Source: Bacteroidota bacterium (lineage in GTDB: Bacteria > Bacteroidota > Bacteroidia > Bacteroidales > WCHB1-69). From it: a stretch of 64,000 nt of DNA. Location of the stretch: contig JAEZOU010000005.1 of the NCBI GenBank assembly GCA_023413895.1, forward strand, positions 1-64,000, given 5' to 3'. The notes below the pieces were generated by a model. The model had not been told where the DNA came from. It worked only from the letters and a program-made list of their open reading frames with translations, and ran no database searches. The position numbers and the translations under genes were made by a program. This document shows positions 35,502 to 46,646 of the stretch, piece by piece (position 1 is the stretch's first letter; every line of letters starts with the position of its first letter).

Positions 35502-35548
35502 TATTTTCTACTTATTCATCTAATTACTAACTAAAAAAATAATACAAT

Positions 35549-37159
35549 ATGGGTGCATCAAATTGTCCGGAAACCCCCCGGCAGAAGATGATAGGTATGA
35601 TGTATTTGGTACTTACCGCTATGTTGGCGTTAAATGTATCCAAAGACATTTTGAATGCCTTTTCTATTATCGATGAATCTTTAGCAAGTTCTACAAATAT
35701 TACTGAAAGAACAATCTCTTCTGATGATAGTTTTTTGTCTAAACAAGAAGCACTTTTAGGAAAAGCAAAGGTCGAAGGTGCTATTAAAAAAGTTGCGGAA
35801 ATCAAGACATTGTCTGATAAAATGGTAAAAGAAATTGAAGAGATTCGTAAGGGCTTATTAATAGCTGTAGATGGGACTGAGAAAAATTCAAAAGGAGAAT
35901 TAAAAACAGTAGGCGAAATTAATTCTAAAGATGATACCAGTGGACCAACCAACTTTTTAATTAACGAAGGTCGTGCAAAAAAGCTAAAAGATGCTTTGTT
36001 GAAATATCGTAAAGCAATGCTTGACTTAGCAAATGATGGTACAAGAGAGCAACTTAATACAGCAATTGGTCTTCAAGTTGATGCTGATTATCATAATGCT
36101 GAAGGAGCAAAAGAAACATGGGAAGATCACTGCTTCAATGGAACTATTATGGCTGCTAGCGTTACTTTGCTTAATAAGTTAGTAGGTGAAGTACGTAATG
36201 CTGAGTCACTTCTTATTAAAGATGCTATCGCTGGTATTAATGCAGAAGACTTTAAGTTTAGTAAAGTTGAAGGTCGTGCAATACCTAAATCACAAATGGT
36301 ATTCTCTGGTGATGCTTACGAAGCAGATATTATCGTTGCTGCATTTGATGAAAAACAAGCACCTGAAGTTTATTACAAAATGAATGTTGATACTTTAACA
36401 AGTATTGAAGGTGCAGAAAAATTGGAAGGTGAAAATGGTATTGCTAAGTTGAAAATTCCTACTGGTGGAGCAGGCGATTTTAAATTTGCAGGTATCATTA
36501 GAATCGTCGGCCCAGATGGAACTCAAAAAGAATATGGATTTGCTGACAAATATACAGTACTTCCTCCATCAGCTACAGTAGCTGCTGAAAAAATGAATAT
36601 GTTCTATGCTGGCATTGAAAACCCAGTATCAGTGAACGCTCCTTGTGCTCCTGATAAAATTAATGTTACTATGACAGGTGGTGGTACTATCACCAAAACA
36701 GGTCCTGGAACCTATAATGTTACAGTTCCTGCTGCATTAAGAGGTAAAACTGTTACCGTTAATGTTTCTGCTGACTTAGGTGGAGGTCCAAAACAAATGG
36801 GAAGCACAGTGTTCCGTGTAAGAACCGTTCCAGATCCTGATGTTTCTATCGGTGGTACGATTAGAGGTGGTAAAATTCCAAAAAGTAGAATCTCCGCAGG
36901 CAATGGTTTCGTTGCAGCTAAAATGGATGAGAGTTTTGCTTATGATTTGAAATGGGCTGTTAACTCTTTCCGTGTTACTTTCGTAACAAAAGGTATTGAA
37001 GATGCTCCAATTGCAGTTCAAGGCAACAAATTCACCAATAATATTTTGGATAAAATCAAAAAGTCTCCTAAGGGTACTGCTGTTTATATCACTGATATTA
37101 AAGCGTCATCTCCAGCAGGTCAACGTACTTTGAAGGATATTTCAATCCGTCTAAACTAA
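35549..37159 (+). CDS. gldM: T9SS motor subunit GldM/PorM
   Basis: GldM passes motion from the GldL motor across the periplasm to the GldK/GldN ring. The 536-residue protein starts with PRQKMIGMMYLVLTAMLALN, including the conserved Arg-Gln-Lys before its single membrane span. A long periplasmic part of helical D1 and beta-rich D2-D4 domains follows (MFYAGIENPVSV, GPGTYNVTVP, RIPDP-like strands). Its length is normal. It is 16 nt before gldN. Confidence 0.96.
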   Translation: MGASNCPETPRQKMIGMMYLVLTAMLALNVSKDILNAFSIIDESLASSTNITERTISSDDSFLSKQEALLGKAKVEGAIKKVAEIKTLSDKMVKEIEEIRKGLLIAVDGTEKNSKGELKTVGEINSKDDTSGPTNFLINEGRAKKLKDALLKYRKAMLDLANDGTREQLNTAIGLQVDADYHNAEGAKETWEDHCFNGTIMAASVTLLNKLVGEVRNAESLLIKDAIAGINAEDFKFSKVEGRAIPKSQMVFSGDAYEADIIVAAFDEKQAPEVYYKMNVDTLTSIEGAEKLEGENGIAKLKIPTGGAGDFKFAGIIRIVGPDGTQKEYGFADKYTVLPPSATVAAEKMNMFYAGIENPVSVNAPCAPDKINVTMTGGGTITKTGPGTYNVTVPAALRGKTVTVNVSADLGGGPKQMGSTVFRVRTVPDPDVSIGGTIRGGKIPKSRISAGNGFVAAKMDESFAYDLKWAVNSFRVTFVTKGIEDAPIAVQGNKFTNNILDKIKKSPKGTAVYITDIKASSPAGQRTLKDISIRLN

Positions 37160-37175
37160 TTAAAAATATATTGTC

Positions 37176-38108
37176 ATGAAAAAGTTCAGTTTATTATTAC
37201 TAGCGCTACTTTTCGTTGCTCCTTTCGTTTATGCTCAAGAGGAAGATGAAGGTAGTACAATGGAACAGCCTGTTCGCCCCCCAGTAGAAACACCGTGGGA
37301 ACAATTTGATATTGGCTCATTCTCAGAACCTGTTCCATACGTGCAACAACTTCAAAGTGATGTAATGTATTATGTTACAATTTGGAGAACTATTGATTTG
37401 CGTGAAAAAAGAAATCACCCTCTCTATTTCCCAATAGAGACACGTGGAACTTGGCGTAGTTTGGCACAAACGATTTTTGATGCCATGGATTATAACAATC
37501 TAGAAAACGAAAACGCACTTCCCGTTTATGAGGATGAGTTCTGTAATATGCCTAAACCTCGTGAAAGTGTTCGTGATGCATTGGTTGAAATTCAAACTCA
37601 ACCACTTTACGACCCCGAAACGTATGAGGAGATTGGTACAGAAGAGATTCCTATTGAATATTCAGCAAGTCAAGTAATGTACTACAATATTAAAGAAGTT
37701 TGGTTCTTTGATAAAAAACGTTCAGTTATGGAGGTGAGAATCCTTGAGATTGAACCAATGATTGAGTATGTTAAAACTGTTAACACTGCATATTCAGAGG
37801 AAGATACTGGCGATAGTGAAGATCAACCAAGAACGAAAAAACGTGTAGGTTATATTTTGTATGATGAATTAAGACCTTATTTGGCAAAGCAAGAGATGTT
37901 TAATGTAAAAAATAATGCTCAAAGACTTTCGTTAGATGATGTTCTTACTTGGAAAAGAAATTTTGCAAGTTTCATTTATGCAGAACAAAATACTTATAGC
38001 GATAGACAAATCCAAGAGTACATTAAAAACTCTCGTGATCAACGTATTGAATCAGAGAAGATTACAGAGAGGATTAGGACTTTCGAACACGATTTGTGGG
38101 AGTTCTAA
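37176..38108 (+). CDS. gldN: T9SS periplasmic ring protein GldN/PorN
   Basis: GldN makes the periplasmic ring with GldK and contacts GldM. The 310-residue protein has a signal peptide (MKKFSLLLLALLFVAPFVYA). It then has family segments including DVMYYVTIWRTIDLREKRNH, EVWFFDKKRSVMEVRI and, near the C-terminus, NTYSDRQIQEYIKNSRDQRI. It ends the cluster; a strong terminator follows 20 nt later. Confidence 0.95.
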   Translation: MKKFSLLLLALLFVAPFVYAQEEDEGSTMEQPVRPPVETPWEQFDIGSFSEPVPYVQQLQSDVMYYVTIWRTIDLREKRNHPLYFPIETRGTWRSLAQTIFDAMDYNNLENENALPVYEDEFCNMPKPRESVRDALVEIQTQPLYDPETYEEIGTEEIPIEYSASQVMYYNIKEVWFFDKKRSVMEVRILEIEPMIEYVKTVNTAYSEEDTGDSEDQPRTKKRVGYILYDELRPYLAKQEMFNVKNNAQRLSLDDVLTWKRNFASFIYAEQNTYSDRQIQEYIKNSRDQRIESEKITERIRTFEHDLWEF

Positions 38109-38128
38109 AATTTTCATGACATAAAAGT

Positions 38129-38158
38129 AAAAAGGGCACTCAAAAGTGCCCTTTTTTT
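38129..38158 (+). terminator. Terminator of the T9SS cluster
   Basis: A 10-bp GC-containing stem (38131-38140 with 38145-38154), four-base loop and T7 run lie 20 nt after gldN. Confidence 0.9.
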
Positions 38159-38160
38159 AT

Positions 38161-38168
38161 TACTTTTG
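38161..38168 (+). promoter_or_regulatory. -7 box for leuS
   Basis: TACTTTTG followed by C lies immediately after the gldN terminator and 32 nt before the leuS start. Confidence 0.55.
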
Positions 38169-38199
38169 CAAGCGGTTATTTACACTATATTTTTTCATT

Positions 38200-40962
38200 A
38201 TGGATTATAATTTTAACGAAGTTGAAAAGAAGTGGCAGCAGCGGTGGAATGATGCCCAAGTTTATAAAACAGAAATAGATAACACAAAACCAAAGTTCTA
38301 TATTTTGGATATGTTCCCATATCCTTCTGGAGCAGGTTTGCATGTAGGCCACCCGCTCGGTTATATCGCTTCTGATATTTATGCGCGATATAAACGTCAA
38401 AAAGGTTTCAATGTTTTGCATCCTATGGGATATGATGCGTTTGGACTTCCAGCAGAACAATATGCAATACAAACAGGACAGCATCCTGCTGTAACTACTG
38501 AAAATAATGTTCAACGATATAGAGAACAGTTGGATAAAATTGGTTTCTCATACGATTGGAATCGCTCCTTTAAAACTTGTGATCCAGATTATTATAAATG
38601 GACCCAGTGGGTATTTATTCAACTCTTTAATCATTATTATGATGAATCTGTCCAGAAAGCTATGCCTATAGCTAACCTAATTGAGATTTTTGCAACTCAT
38701 GGTTCGGAAGGTGTAAAAGCTGCTCATACACAGGAGGTGCCATTTTCAGCTGAAGAGTGGAATTCCATGTCAGAAAAGGAACAACAAGAAACGTTGTTAA
38801 ACTATAGGTTAACCTATTTGGCTGATTCTTGGGTGAATTGGTGCCCAAAATTGGGGACAGTTTTGGCAAATGATGAAGTTGTAAATGGCTTGTCTGTTCG
38901 AGGTGGTTTCCCCGTAGAACGCAAACTTATGAAACAATGGATGCTTCGAGTATCTGCGTATGCTGAGCGTTTGTTGCAAGGTTTGAACACGTTGGAATGG
39001 AGCGACTCACTAAAGGAAATTCAGCGAAATTGGATTGGTAGAAGTGAGGGTGCATTTATTCGTTTCCAATTGAAAAACCATACAGAAACATTAGATGTCT
39101 TTACTACCCGTCCAGATACGATTTTTGGAGTTACCTTTATGGTCCTTTGTCCTGAACATCCGTTGATAAAACAGATTACAACGCCAGAACAATCTCAATT
39201 AGTCGATGAGTATGTATATAAGGCTATTAATAAGACAGAAACAGAACGCCAAGTAGATGTAAGGCAGGTAACAGGTGCTTTTACGGGTGCGTATGCAATA
39301 AATCCATTTACTGGAATGGAAGTTCCTGTATATGTAGCTGAGTATGTACTTGCGGGTTATGGTACTGGGGCCATTATGGCAGTACCAGCTCACGATAGCC
39401 GTGATTATGCTTTTGCTAAACATTTTGGATTGTCTATCATTGAGGTTATTGCAGGTGGAGATATCTCTCAAGAGGCATTTGAAGCTAAAGATGGAACTTG
39501 CGTGAACTCAGGCTTTATTTCAGGAATGAATGGTAAGGAAGCAGCTAAGTTGATTATTGAAAAAATAAAAGAGAATAATATCGGTTACGGAACCGTAAAT
39601 TATAGATTAAGAGATGCCACGTTTAGTCGTCAGAGATATTGGGGAGAACCTTTCCCCGTTTATTTTAAGGATGGAGTTCCATATGTGCTTTCTGAAGATG
39701 AGTTGCCATTAGAACTACCTCCTGTCGGTAGTTTCTTGCCTACAGAAACGGGTGAGCCTCCGCTTGGAAGAGCTGAAAATTGGACTAATAAAGAGGGATT
39801 TCCATTAGAATGCAGTACAATGCCCGGTTTTGCGGGTTCTAGTGGTTACTATTTGCGATATATGGATCCTAAAAATTGTAACGAATTTGTATCACAAGAG
39901 GCAAATCAATATTGGCAAGATGTTGATTTATATGTTGGTGGAGCAGAACATGCTACAGGGCATTTAATTTATTCCCGTTTTTGGAATAAATTCCTTTTTG
40001 ATATTGGTCTTGTTTGTAAAGATGAACCATTTAAAAAATTGATTAACCAAGGAATGATTCAGGGCCGTTCTAACTTTGTATATAGAGTTCAAGGAACGAA
40101 TACGTTTGTTTCTTTCGGTTTGAAAGAGAATTACTCTGTAACACCTATCCACGTTGACGTAAACATAGTGAGCAATGATCATTTGGATATTGAAGCATTT
40201 CGTCGTTGGCAACCTGAGTTTGCAGATGCAGAATTTATTTTAGAAGATGGAAAGTATATTTGTGGTTGGGAAGTTGAGAAGATGTCTAAATCAAAATATA
40301 ATGTCCAAAATCCAGATGATTTAGTTGAAAAATATGGTGCGGATACGCTTCGTATGTATGAGATGTTCTTAGGTCCTATCGAATTAGCGAAGCCGTGGGA
40401 TATAAATGGTATTGAAGGAGTTTTTCGTTTTGTTCGTAAATTTTGGCGTTTATTCCATAATCTAAATGGTGAGTGGATTGTTTCAGATGAAAAGGGAACT
40501 CCTCAAGAATTGAAAGTTTTGCACAAAACGATTCAAAAGGTAGAGATGGATAATGAACGTTTCTCTTTTAATACAGCAGTAAGTGCTTTTATGATTTGTG
40601 TTAATGAACTTTCTGAGTTGAAATGTAGTAAGAGGGAGATTTTGGAACCATTAACCATATTACTTTCAGCGTATGCACCCCATGTATGTGAAGAGTTGTG
40701 GAGTTTATTAGGTCACGAATCAACAATTGTTTTTGAACAATTTCCACAATTTAATCCTAAATTCTTAGAAGAGTCTGATTTTAATTATCCTATTTCATTT
40801 AATGGGAAAACGAGATTTTTTAAATCATATCCTATCGCAATGTCTCCGAAAGATATTGAATTAGAAGTTTTGCGTCTTCCAGAAGCACAACGTTGGATTG
40901 AGGGTAAGCCGATAAAAAAGGTGATAGTTGTTCCTAAGAAGATCGTTAATATTGTGATTTAA
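38200..40962 (+). CDS. leuS: Leucyl-tRNA synthetase
   Basis: LeuS charges tRNA-Leu. The 920-residue class I synthetase has HVGHPLGY as its HIGH motif near residue 50 and KMSKSKYN as its KMSKS motif. Between them is the editing domain ([17 protein letters not shown], then [20 protein letters not shown]). The anticodon-binding domain follows. The ATG at 38200 is preferred to one at 38146 because the extra residues would lie inside the terminator and are not conserved. The next gene starts 10 nt after. Confidence 0.97.
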   Translation: MDYNFNEVEKKWQQRWNDAQVYKTEIDNTKPKFYILDMFPYPSGAGLHVGHPLGYIASDIYARYKRQKGFNVLHPMGYDAFGLPAEQYAIQTGQHPAVTTENNVQRYREQLDKIGFSYDWNRSFKTCDPDYYKWTQWVFIQLFNHYYDESVQKAMPIANLIEIFATHGSEGVKAAHTQEVPFSAEEWNSMSEKEQQETLLNYRLTYLADSWVNWCPKLGTVLANDEVVNGLSVRGGFPVERKLMKQWMLRVSAYAERLLQGLNTLEWSDSLKEIQRNWIGRSEGAFIRFQLKNHTETLDVFTTRPDTIFGVTFMVLCPEHPLIKQITTPEQSQLVDEYVYKAINKTETERQVDVRQVTGAFTGAYAINPFTGMEVPVYVAEYVLAGYGTGAIMAVPAHDSRDYAFAKHFGLSIIEVIAGGDISQEAFEAKDGTCVNSGFISGMNGKEAAKLIIEKIKENNIGYGTVNYRLRDATFSRQRYWGEPFPVYFKDGVPYVLSEDELPLELPPVGSFLPTETGEPPLGRAENWTNKEGFPLECSTMPGFAGSSGYYLRYMDPKNCNEFVSQEANQYWQDVDLYVGGAEHATGHLIYSRFWNKFLFDIGLVCKDEPFKKLINQGMIQGRSNFVYRVQGTNTFVSFGLKENYSVTPIHVDVNIVSNDHLDIEAFRRWQPEFADAEFILEDGKYICGWEVEKMSKSKYNVQNPDDLVEKYGADTLRMYEMFLGPIELAKPWDINGIEGVFRFVRKFWRLFHNLNGEWIVSDEKGTPQELKVLHKTIQKVEMDNERFSFNTAVSAFMICVNELSELKCSKREILEPLTILLSAYAPHVCEELWSLLGHESTIVFEQFPQFNPKFLEESDFNYPISFNGKTRFFKSYPIAMSPKDIELEVLRLPEAQRWIEGKPIKKVIVVPKKIVNIVI

Positions 40963-40972
40963 TTTTGTTGAA

Positions 40973-42445
40973 GTGAAGAAAAGAGACTTTATCTTTAACA
41001 TCAGTCTGCTGATTTTTCTCAATCTTCTCATAAAACCATTTTGGATTTTAGGTGTAGATGTTGAAGTTCAAAATCAGGTCGGAGCAGAAAGTTATGGTCT
41101 TTATTTTGCACTCTTTAACTTTACAATTTTGTTCAATATGCTGTTGGATATGGGAATTACCAATTACAACACTAGAAATATTGCGCAGAATACACAACTA
41201 TTATCGAAACATCTGTCACACATTCTAACCTTAAAGTTTTCTTTGGGTATTCTCTACTTCGTTGTAACTCTGATAGCTGCGTTAATCGTTGGCTATCATG
41301 GGTATCAATTGAAATTGTTATTATGGATGGCCTTGAATCAATTTTTAAATGCGCTTATTCTCTATCTTCGCTCTAATGTTTCTGCACTTTTGAAGTTCAA
41401 AATGGATAGTTTCTTGTCTGTTATGGACAAGGTGATAATGGTAATTTTGTGTAGTATATTGTTGTGGGGCAATTCCTCGGAAAGTGCATTTAAAATAGAA
41501 TGGTTTATTGCCTCACAGACAATAGCGTATTTGATTACAGCTCTTTTTGCATTATTTATTGTATTACGGAATTCGGGATCTTTTCGTTTATATTGGAATT
41601 TTTCTTTCTTCAAAGTTCTCTTAAAGCGAAGTTTCCCTTTTGCTGTCTTATATTTATTGATGGCGTGTTACAATCGTTTTGACTCTGTAATGTTAGAACG
41701 TTTGCTTCCAGAGGGAGTGGGGGCATATCAGTCTGGAATTTATGCATCTGCATTTCGTTTGTTAGATGCTGTAGTGATGATTGCCTACCTCTTTTCAGTC
41801 ATTTTGCTTCCTCTCTTTTCAAAAATGTTAAAGAATAGGGAAAATATAGTACCTATTGTTGAAAGTGCTTTTCAACTACTTTTTTATTATTCGACAACAG
41901 TTGTTGTATTACTGATATTCAATGCAGAAGCGATATTTTCATTTTTATATGATTATCATGTAGTAGAGAGTGTTCGTGTATTTCCTATCCTTATCACATG
42001 TTTGATTCCTATTTCGATGATTTATGTTTTTGGTACTTTGCTAACTGCACACGGAAATTTACGATTATTGAATATTACATCATTGTTGGGAATACTTGTG
42101 AATGTTGGGATAAATTTTTTCTTGATTCCGCATTTGCATGCGCGAGGAGCTGCAATAGCTAGTTTAAGTACACAGTCGGTAGTTGCAATTTCACAAATCT
42201 ATTTGGCGTTTAAAGCCTTGCATATTCCTGTGCGGAAGAAGATTTGTTTGAGTTCTATTTTCTATACTACGCTATTAATCCCCATTGCTTATGGAGTTTC
42301 TTGGTATTGGGATGAAAAAGTTTGGGTTGCTCTACTTATCAGTGGGGTGTTGTCCTTTATTTTGGCATTTTTCACCCAATTGTTACCATTCTCGTTTATT
42401 CGGGAATTGGTAGTTGATAAGTTAAAGCAACCCAAAAGCAAATAA
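40973..42445 (+). CDS. Polysaccharide flippase (Wzx/MVF-type)
   Basis: This 490-residue protein has about 12-14 membrane spans and the N-terminal shape of lipid-linked oligosaccharide flippases, with GAESYGLYFALFNFTILF near residue 38. No conserved catalytic residues are expected in this family. It probably moves undecaprenyl-linked glycan units across the inner membrane. The start is GTG at 40973, the first codon of MKKRDFIFNISLL. It is close behind leuS and converges on rubredoxin. No linked polymerase or transferase genes are beside it, so its substrate is unknown. Confidence 0.88.
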   Translation: MKKRDFIFNISLLIFLNLLIKPFWILGVDVEVQNQVGAESYGLYFALFNFTILFNMLLDMGITNYNTRNIAQNTQLLSKHLSHILTLKFSLGILYFVVTLIAALIVGYHGYQLKLLLWMALNQFLNALILYLRSNVSALLKFKMDSFLSVMDKVIMVILCSILLWGNSSESAFKIEWFIASQTIAYLITALFALFIVLRNSGSFRLYWNFSFFKVLLKRSFPFAVLYLLMACYNRFDSVMLERLLPEGVGAYQSGIYASAFRLLDAVVMIAYLFSVILLPLFSKMLKNRENIVPIVESAFQLLFYYSTTVVVLLIFNAEAIFSFLYDYHVVESVRVFPILITCLIPISMIYVFGTLLTAHGNLRLLNITSLLGILVNVGINFFLIPHLHARGAAIASLSTQSVVAISQIYLAFKALHIPVRKKICLSSIFYTTLLIPIAYGVSWYWDEKVWVALLISGVLSFILAFFTQLLPFSFIRELVVDKLKQPKSK

Positions 42446-42456
42446 TTGCTAATAAA

Positions 42457-42618
42457 TTAGTTTTTAGAGAAACTTTCTTTACCTACACCACAGAGTGGAC
42501 AAACCCAATCTTCTGGAAGGTCGTTAAAAGAAGTTCCTGGAGCGATACCATTATCAGGATCACCTTTTGCGGGATCATATTCATATCCGCATAAATCACA
42601 TACGTAAGTTTCGTTCAT
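42457..42618 (-). CDS. Rubredoxin
   Basis: Rubredoxin is a small single-iron electron carrier of anaerobes, often used in peroxide/oxygen detoxification. The 53-residue protein has the two iron-binding hairpins, [11 protein letters not shown] and WVCPLCG. The ATG at 42618 is chosen because it gives the canonical length ([10 protein letters not shown]) and the longer in-frame start at 42678 adds a low-complexity segment within the end of the upstream gene. It lies 41 nt after the large exported protein on the same strand. Confidence 0.96.
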   Translation of the reverse strand: MNETYVCDLCGYEYDPAKGDPDNGIAPGTSFNDLPEDWVCPLCGVGKESFSKN

Positions 42619-42659
42619 TTTTGTACTATTAAAATTGTTATTATTATATTTTTGAATTT

Positions 42660-45110
42660 TTAGTTGCAATAATCGCAAGTAATTTTGCGTACTTCCTCAT
42701 TATCTAACACGCAAATTGATAATTTGTTTATGATAGAGCATAGATATGGACGATTTTTTTCTTTTGCTAATTTGACAGCTTTAGTGAATAGAGAACTCAT
42801 ATAAGTTTCCTCTTTATGACCAGCTAAACTGATGTATGAGAACAGAAAATCTTCAGAAATATGTGAGTCATCTAAGAAAGGGGTCATAATGTTTAAAGCA
42901 TAGTCGTAGTCGTGGTTTTGCACAAAAATAGAAGCTAATTTATATGCTGATTCCCAACTTGGCATAACTGGATTTCTAATTGCTTTAATTTTTTGATAGG
43001 TTGCTGCTTTTAATGCTGTATTTTCATTGGTTTTAGGAGCTGTTTTTAGGAAGTCAAGAATTTTGATTTGGAAGTCGATATTTAAATTGTTTACATCTTC
43101 CTTATTTACATTAACAAATGTATATAATTTGTCAATTTGAGCCTGAAGTTCAGCAGCTTTTGCCGCAGAAATGAGAGGGGTAGAATATACGTCACAAACA
43201 ACCTTATTATAGATAAGAATTTGGTTTTCAGGTTGGAATGATAATAACTTAATCATAGCTTTTGCTGTCTCTTCTTGAAGTGATTTTTCAAAATAGTATT
43301 GCATATAGAGTTTGTTATTCAAGAAAGGCACGTAAACTTTCTGATTGGGGATTTCCATTTTATTAACTGTTGCAGATTTGTATCGTTGGGCTTCAACTTC
43401 GCCCATTACATATTTTTGAATTGCAAAGGCAAGTGCTTTATTTCCCTCTTTTAGTGTTTTGTTAAATTTGTAAATTACGAAATTTTGTTCATCAGTTTTG
43501 CTACTTACATCGTAGGTAACGTGGAAGATTATTTTAGCATATCTTTCTTTTGAAAGGTACTCTGCTTCAAGTTCTTTAGCTATTCTTCCATTATCTGCAC
43601 GAAGGGCAGCGATTGCGTCATCTTTGTTGAAAGAGAGATCGTAGTATTCACTATGATTCGTGATATCTTTTGCAAAATCGTCCCAACTATCACCGTAAGA
43701 AATTGTAATTGTTGCGTTTGGATAAACGGTAGCCAAAGCTTTTTGAATGCTGGTTGCGCGGAGTTTTTGGTTTTTGATTTGGACAGGATCTTTTATGTAG
43801 TTGATAGAGTTAATAGCAACAATTTCGATGCTGTTAACGTGATATGCAGGAACATCCAAGTTTTTGATGATTGTATCGAAATCGCTATAAACATAGTTTA
43901 ACTTTTTCATATTTGTAAAAGGAACTCTAATTTCAAGGTCGGCAGTCTCTGCTGTAGGCATCCATTCGCCAGCGGTTTTAATCGATTTTTCATCTTTCAT
44001 GAAATTGATTTTCTCATAAAAATTAGCGTTATGAGCTTCGATATATTTTTTCATAATAGTCCGGCAAGCAACCCCTTCTTTCAAAACAATCACGTTGATT
44101 TCGTATTCGGCATCTAATTCAATCATTTCAGGGACATCGGCAATTTTAGCTCTCAAGCGTAATGATTTTTCTGTAACCTCATTGTTTGCGTAAATATCTT
44201 CGTATGTGATCGATTTTGTTACAAAACCCCTGAAAATTTTGTCGTTATCAATAATTAGATTGTCGCAATCGTATTGGTTTAGTTGTACAAAGTCTAGAAC
44301 AATTGCATCGCCTTCTCTACCAATTAATCGTTTTAGTTCTTTATAATCTTCGCATTCTAAGTAAACTTCGCCATCTTTATTTACAGAAATATATTCAGAA
44401 AGTGCTTCTAATGGAAAATTCTCAGTACATTTTCTGCAAAGTGTTGCATCAAAATAGTCCATTCCACCTTTTCCCTTACTCATGGGTGCCATTTTGTCGA
44501 GAGGAGAGTAGGTGTATATGGTAAATGTTCTGTCATTTCCTAAGACAATAGAGGCATACATTGATTTCATAAATTCGTCGGTTTCAAATCCAATGCCGAC
44601 GTATGTGTATTGAGGATCTAACAAGATAACGGCTTGTTTCTGATTTTTTAAAATAGGGCGAATCAGTTCCATGCATGCATCGTAGTATGAGAAATCCTGA
44701 ATTCCAATGTATGCTTTACCCTTAGTTACCAATTCTACGCCACGATGTGACAGCCCATATTTTTTTAGACGGAAATTAAGCGTTTTGTAAGGAGCCAAGT
44801 TGATATCTGTCTTTTCATTTTTAAGTGCTTGGTAATCAGCCTGCATCTGAGCGGTTGAGTCAAAAGCTATATCGTGTTTTAGTGGTTCTAGGTATGCATA
44901 TTGTTTACGAGCAGCATCGATAACATCAGTAAGGCAATTGTAGAAAATTTTGGTGCTAAAATTTCCCGCATTAAAGTTTTTGGAGTATTCCTTGTGGTTT
45001 TTCAAATCCAAAGGTTCAAATCCAGCGTATGGGTTTTCTACTTGGGAAAACGATAAGTTGCTGAATGATAATAAGATAATAAAAATAAAAATGGATAGAT
45101 TTTTTATCAT
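42660..45110 (-). CDS. Large exported protein of unknown function
   Basis: I do not recognise this 816-residue protein. It has a signal peptide ([20 protein letters not shown], then SFSQ). The middle contains a stretch resembling an OmpA-like fold ([20 protein letters not shown], then [10 protein letters not shown]). A C-terminal helical repeat-like part ([29 protein letters not shown]) recalls TPR-type helices, and the tail ends in CDYCN. Cys pairs (LCRKC and CDYC) might bind metal or form disulfides. It has no T9SS sorting domain. The start at 45110 is used because a longer in-frame start does not begin with a signal peptide. Confidence 0.75.
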   Translation of the reverse strand: MIKNLSIFIFIILLSFSNLSFSQVENPYAGFEPLDLKNHKEYSKNFNAGNFSTKIFYNCLTDVIDAARKQYAYLEPLKHDIAFDSTAQMQADYQALKNEKTDINLAPYKTLNFRLKKYGLSHRGVELVTKGKAYIGIQDFSYYDACMELIRPILKNQKQAVILLDPQYTYVGIGFETDEFMKSMYASIVLGNDRTFTIYTYSPLDKMAPMSKGKGGMDYFDATLCRKCTENFPLEALSEYISVNKDGEVYLECEDYKELKRLIGREGDAIVLDFVQLNQYDCDNLIIDNDKIFRGFVTKSITYEDIYANNEVTEKSLRLRAKIADVPEMIELDAEYEINVIVLKEGVACRTIMKKYIEAHNANFYEKINFMKDEKSIKTAGEWMPTAETADLEIRVPFTNMKKLNYVYSDFDTIIKNLDVPAYHVNSIEIVAINSINYIKDPVQIKNQKLRATSIQKALATVYPNATITISYGDSWDDFAKDITNHSEYYDLSFNKDDAIAALRADNGRIAKELEAEYLSKERYAKIIFHVTYDVSSKTDEQNFVIYKFNKTLKEGNKALAFAIQKYVMGEVEAQRYKSATVNKMEIPNQKVYVPFLNNKLYMQYYFEKSLQEETAKAMIKLLSFQPENQILIYNKVVCDVYSTPLISAAKAAELQAQIDKLYTFVNVNKEDVNNLNIDFQIKILDFLKTAPKTNENTALKAATYQKIKAIRNPVMPSWESAYKLASIFVQNHDYDYALNIMTPFLDDSHISEDFLFSYISLAGHKEETYMSSLFTKAVKLAKEKNRPYLCSIINKLSICVLDNEEVRKITCDYCN

Positions 45111-45208
45111 AATAAAAAGTTTTAGTAAAACGAAATCAATCAGCAATAATAGCAAAAAAATCTTTACCTTTATCCATTGGGTGATGTTTTTTATGTGAAA
45201 AAATACAC

Positions 45209-45216
45209 TATTTTTG
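45209..45216 (+). promoter_or_regulatory. -7 box for trpS
   Basis: TATTTTTG followed by C lies about 80 nt before the trpS ATG. The leader has no obvious T-box or Trp-rich leader peptide that I can identify. Confidence 0.5.
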
Positions 45217-45295
45217 CAACGCTTTTTGTGAGGGGGAGCTTTTGAGGATTAAGAAGAATTTTTTACAAAAGGTATTACATAATAAATTATTGAGC

Positions 45296-46291
45296 ATGGA
45301 TACAGTTTTAAGTGGAATTAGACCTACGGGATTTCTGCATTTGGGAAATTATTTTGGTGCGCTTCGCAATTTTATTAAGATGCAGGAGGAGAATGATTGT
45401 TATTTTTTTGTTGCGGATTACCATTCGCTAACGACTCACCCTGAGGCGAAAGAGTTGAATTATCATATTAAGAATGTAATTATTGATTACATAGCTTCAG
45501 GTTTAGACCCAGAGAAAGCAACTTTGTATGTTCAGAGTGATGTTCCCGAGGTTTGCGAGCTGAGTTTGTTGATGTCGATGAATGTTTATGTTGGTGAATT
45601 ACAACGTGTCAGTTCTTTTAAAGAAAAAGTTCGTCGCCAGCCGAATAATGTGAATGCGGGATTGTTGACTTATCCCATTTTGATGGCATCTGATATTTTG
45701 TTGCATCGAGCAGACAAAGTTCCTGTGGGTAAAGATCAGGAGCAACATTTGGAGATGACACGTGACTTTGCGCAGCGCTTTAATCATATATATGGTGTGG
45801 AATATTTCAAATTGCCGGTAGCCTATAATTTTGGAGAAGAGTTGGTGAAAATTCCAGGTTTAGATGGATCAACCAAAATGTCGAAATCGGATACGGGAAT
45901 GTCGTGTATTTATCTTTCAGATTCTCCAGAGTTGATTAAAAAGAAAGTTATGAAGGCAGTTTCAGACTCTGGTCCTACGGAACCGAATCAACCGAAATCG
46001 CAGTCGGTTGAGAATTTGTTTCAATTGATGCGAGCTGTTTCGGCACCCGAAACGTTAGCATTTTTTGAAGAGCAGTATAATAATTGTCAAATTCGTTATG
46101 GAGATATGAAAAAGCAGTTGGCTGTAGATATAACCAATTGTGTAGCTCCGATTTATGAACGGATTATGGAGTTGCGAAGCGATGATGATTATATACGGAA
46201 AGTGGTGAAAAGAGGTGCTGAAAAAGCTCGTGAAAGTGCGCAGAAAACGATTCGAGATGTGCGAGAAATTATTGGAATTAGAGCTATTTAA
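45296..46291 (+). CDS. trpS: Tryptophanyl-tRNA synthetase
   Basis: TrpS charges tRNA-Trp. The 331-residue class I synthetase has the HIGH-equivalent FLHLGNYFGAL near the N-terminus, the tryptophan pocket region around MASDILLHRADKVPVGKDQ, and TKMSKSDT as the KMSKS motif. The ATG at 45296 is preferred to an upstream TTG at 45242, which only adds a basic leader. It is transcribed alone and ends in a strong terminator. Confidence 0.97.
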   Translation: MDTVLSGIRPTGFLHLGNYFGALRNFIKMQEENDCYFFVADYHSLTTHPEAKELNYHIKNVIIDYIASGLDPEKATLYVQSDVPEVCELSLLMSMNVYVGELQRVSSFKEKVRRQPNNVNAGLLTYPILMASDILLHRADKVPVGKDQEQHLEMTRDFAQRFNHIYGVEYFKLPVAYNFGEELVKIPGLDGSTKMSKSDTGMSCIYLSDSPELIKKKVMKAVSDSGPTEPNQPKSQSVENLFQLMRAVSAPETLAFFEEQYNNCQIRYGDMKKQLAVDITNCVAPIYERIMELRSDDDYIRKVVKRGAEKARESAQKTIRDVREIIGIRAI

Positions 46292-46294
46292 TAT

Positions 46295-46327
46295 AAGAGA
46301 GAGCGATGCAAATCGCTCTCTCTTTTT
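46295..46327 (+). terminator. Terminator of trpS
   Basis: A 10-bp perfect stem (46298-46307 with 46312-46321) with a GCAA loop is extended by A-T pairs and followed by a T5 run, a few bases after the stop codon. Confidence 0.9.
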
Positions 46328-46395
46328 ATCCGAATTATGGATTGTTTATTGCTGAAGGTTTCAGGGAATTACTTAACGTATTGCGAATTAATGCG

Positions 46396-46634
46396 TTAGG
46401 GATTGGAGCGGTTATGAGCCGCGTAATAAGAGTTTAGTATCAAGTAATTAGAGTTTAGAACTGAGATTTTGAGATTGATTATTGCGCGAGAATGAGCGGC
46501 GAAATTTGAGCGGAAAGCCCGACGGCGCGTGCGAGGGCATAATTAGAATCGGAATTTCAATACTGCATAAAAACAGTGGTCGTGATTATGCGTAGAAAAT
46601 AGTTGCGGGGGATGAAGCGCCGGAACGCCCAAAT
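46396..46634 (-). repeat. Dispersed GC-rich repeat, copy B
   Basis: Read on the minus strand, this segment repeats the ordered blocks of copy A (12046-12238): ATTTGGGCGT-CCGGC, CCGTCGGGCTTTCCGCTC, AAATTTCGC, CTAAACTC and GCTCATAACCGCT with ATCCCT. Between the first two blocks copy B has about 70 extra bases, so the two copies differ by an insertion or deletion. It fills the gap between the trpS terminator and the end of the asparaginase gene. No gene is visible in it. Confidence 0.75.
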
Positions 46635-46646
46635 AATCATTATAGA

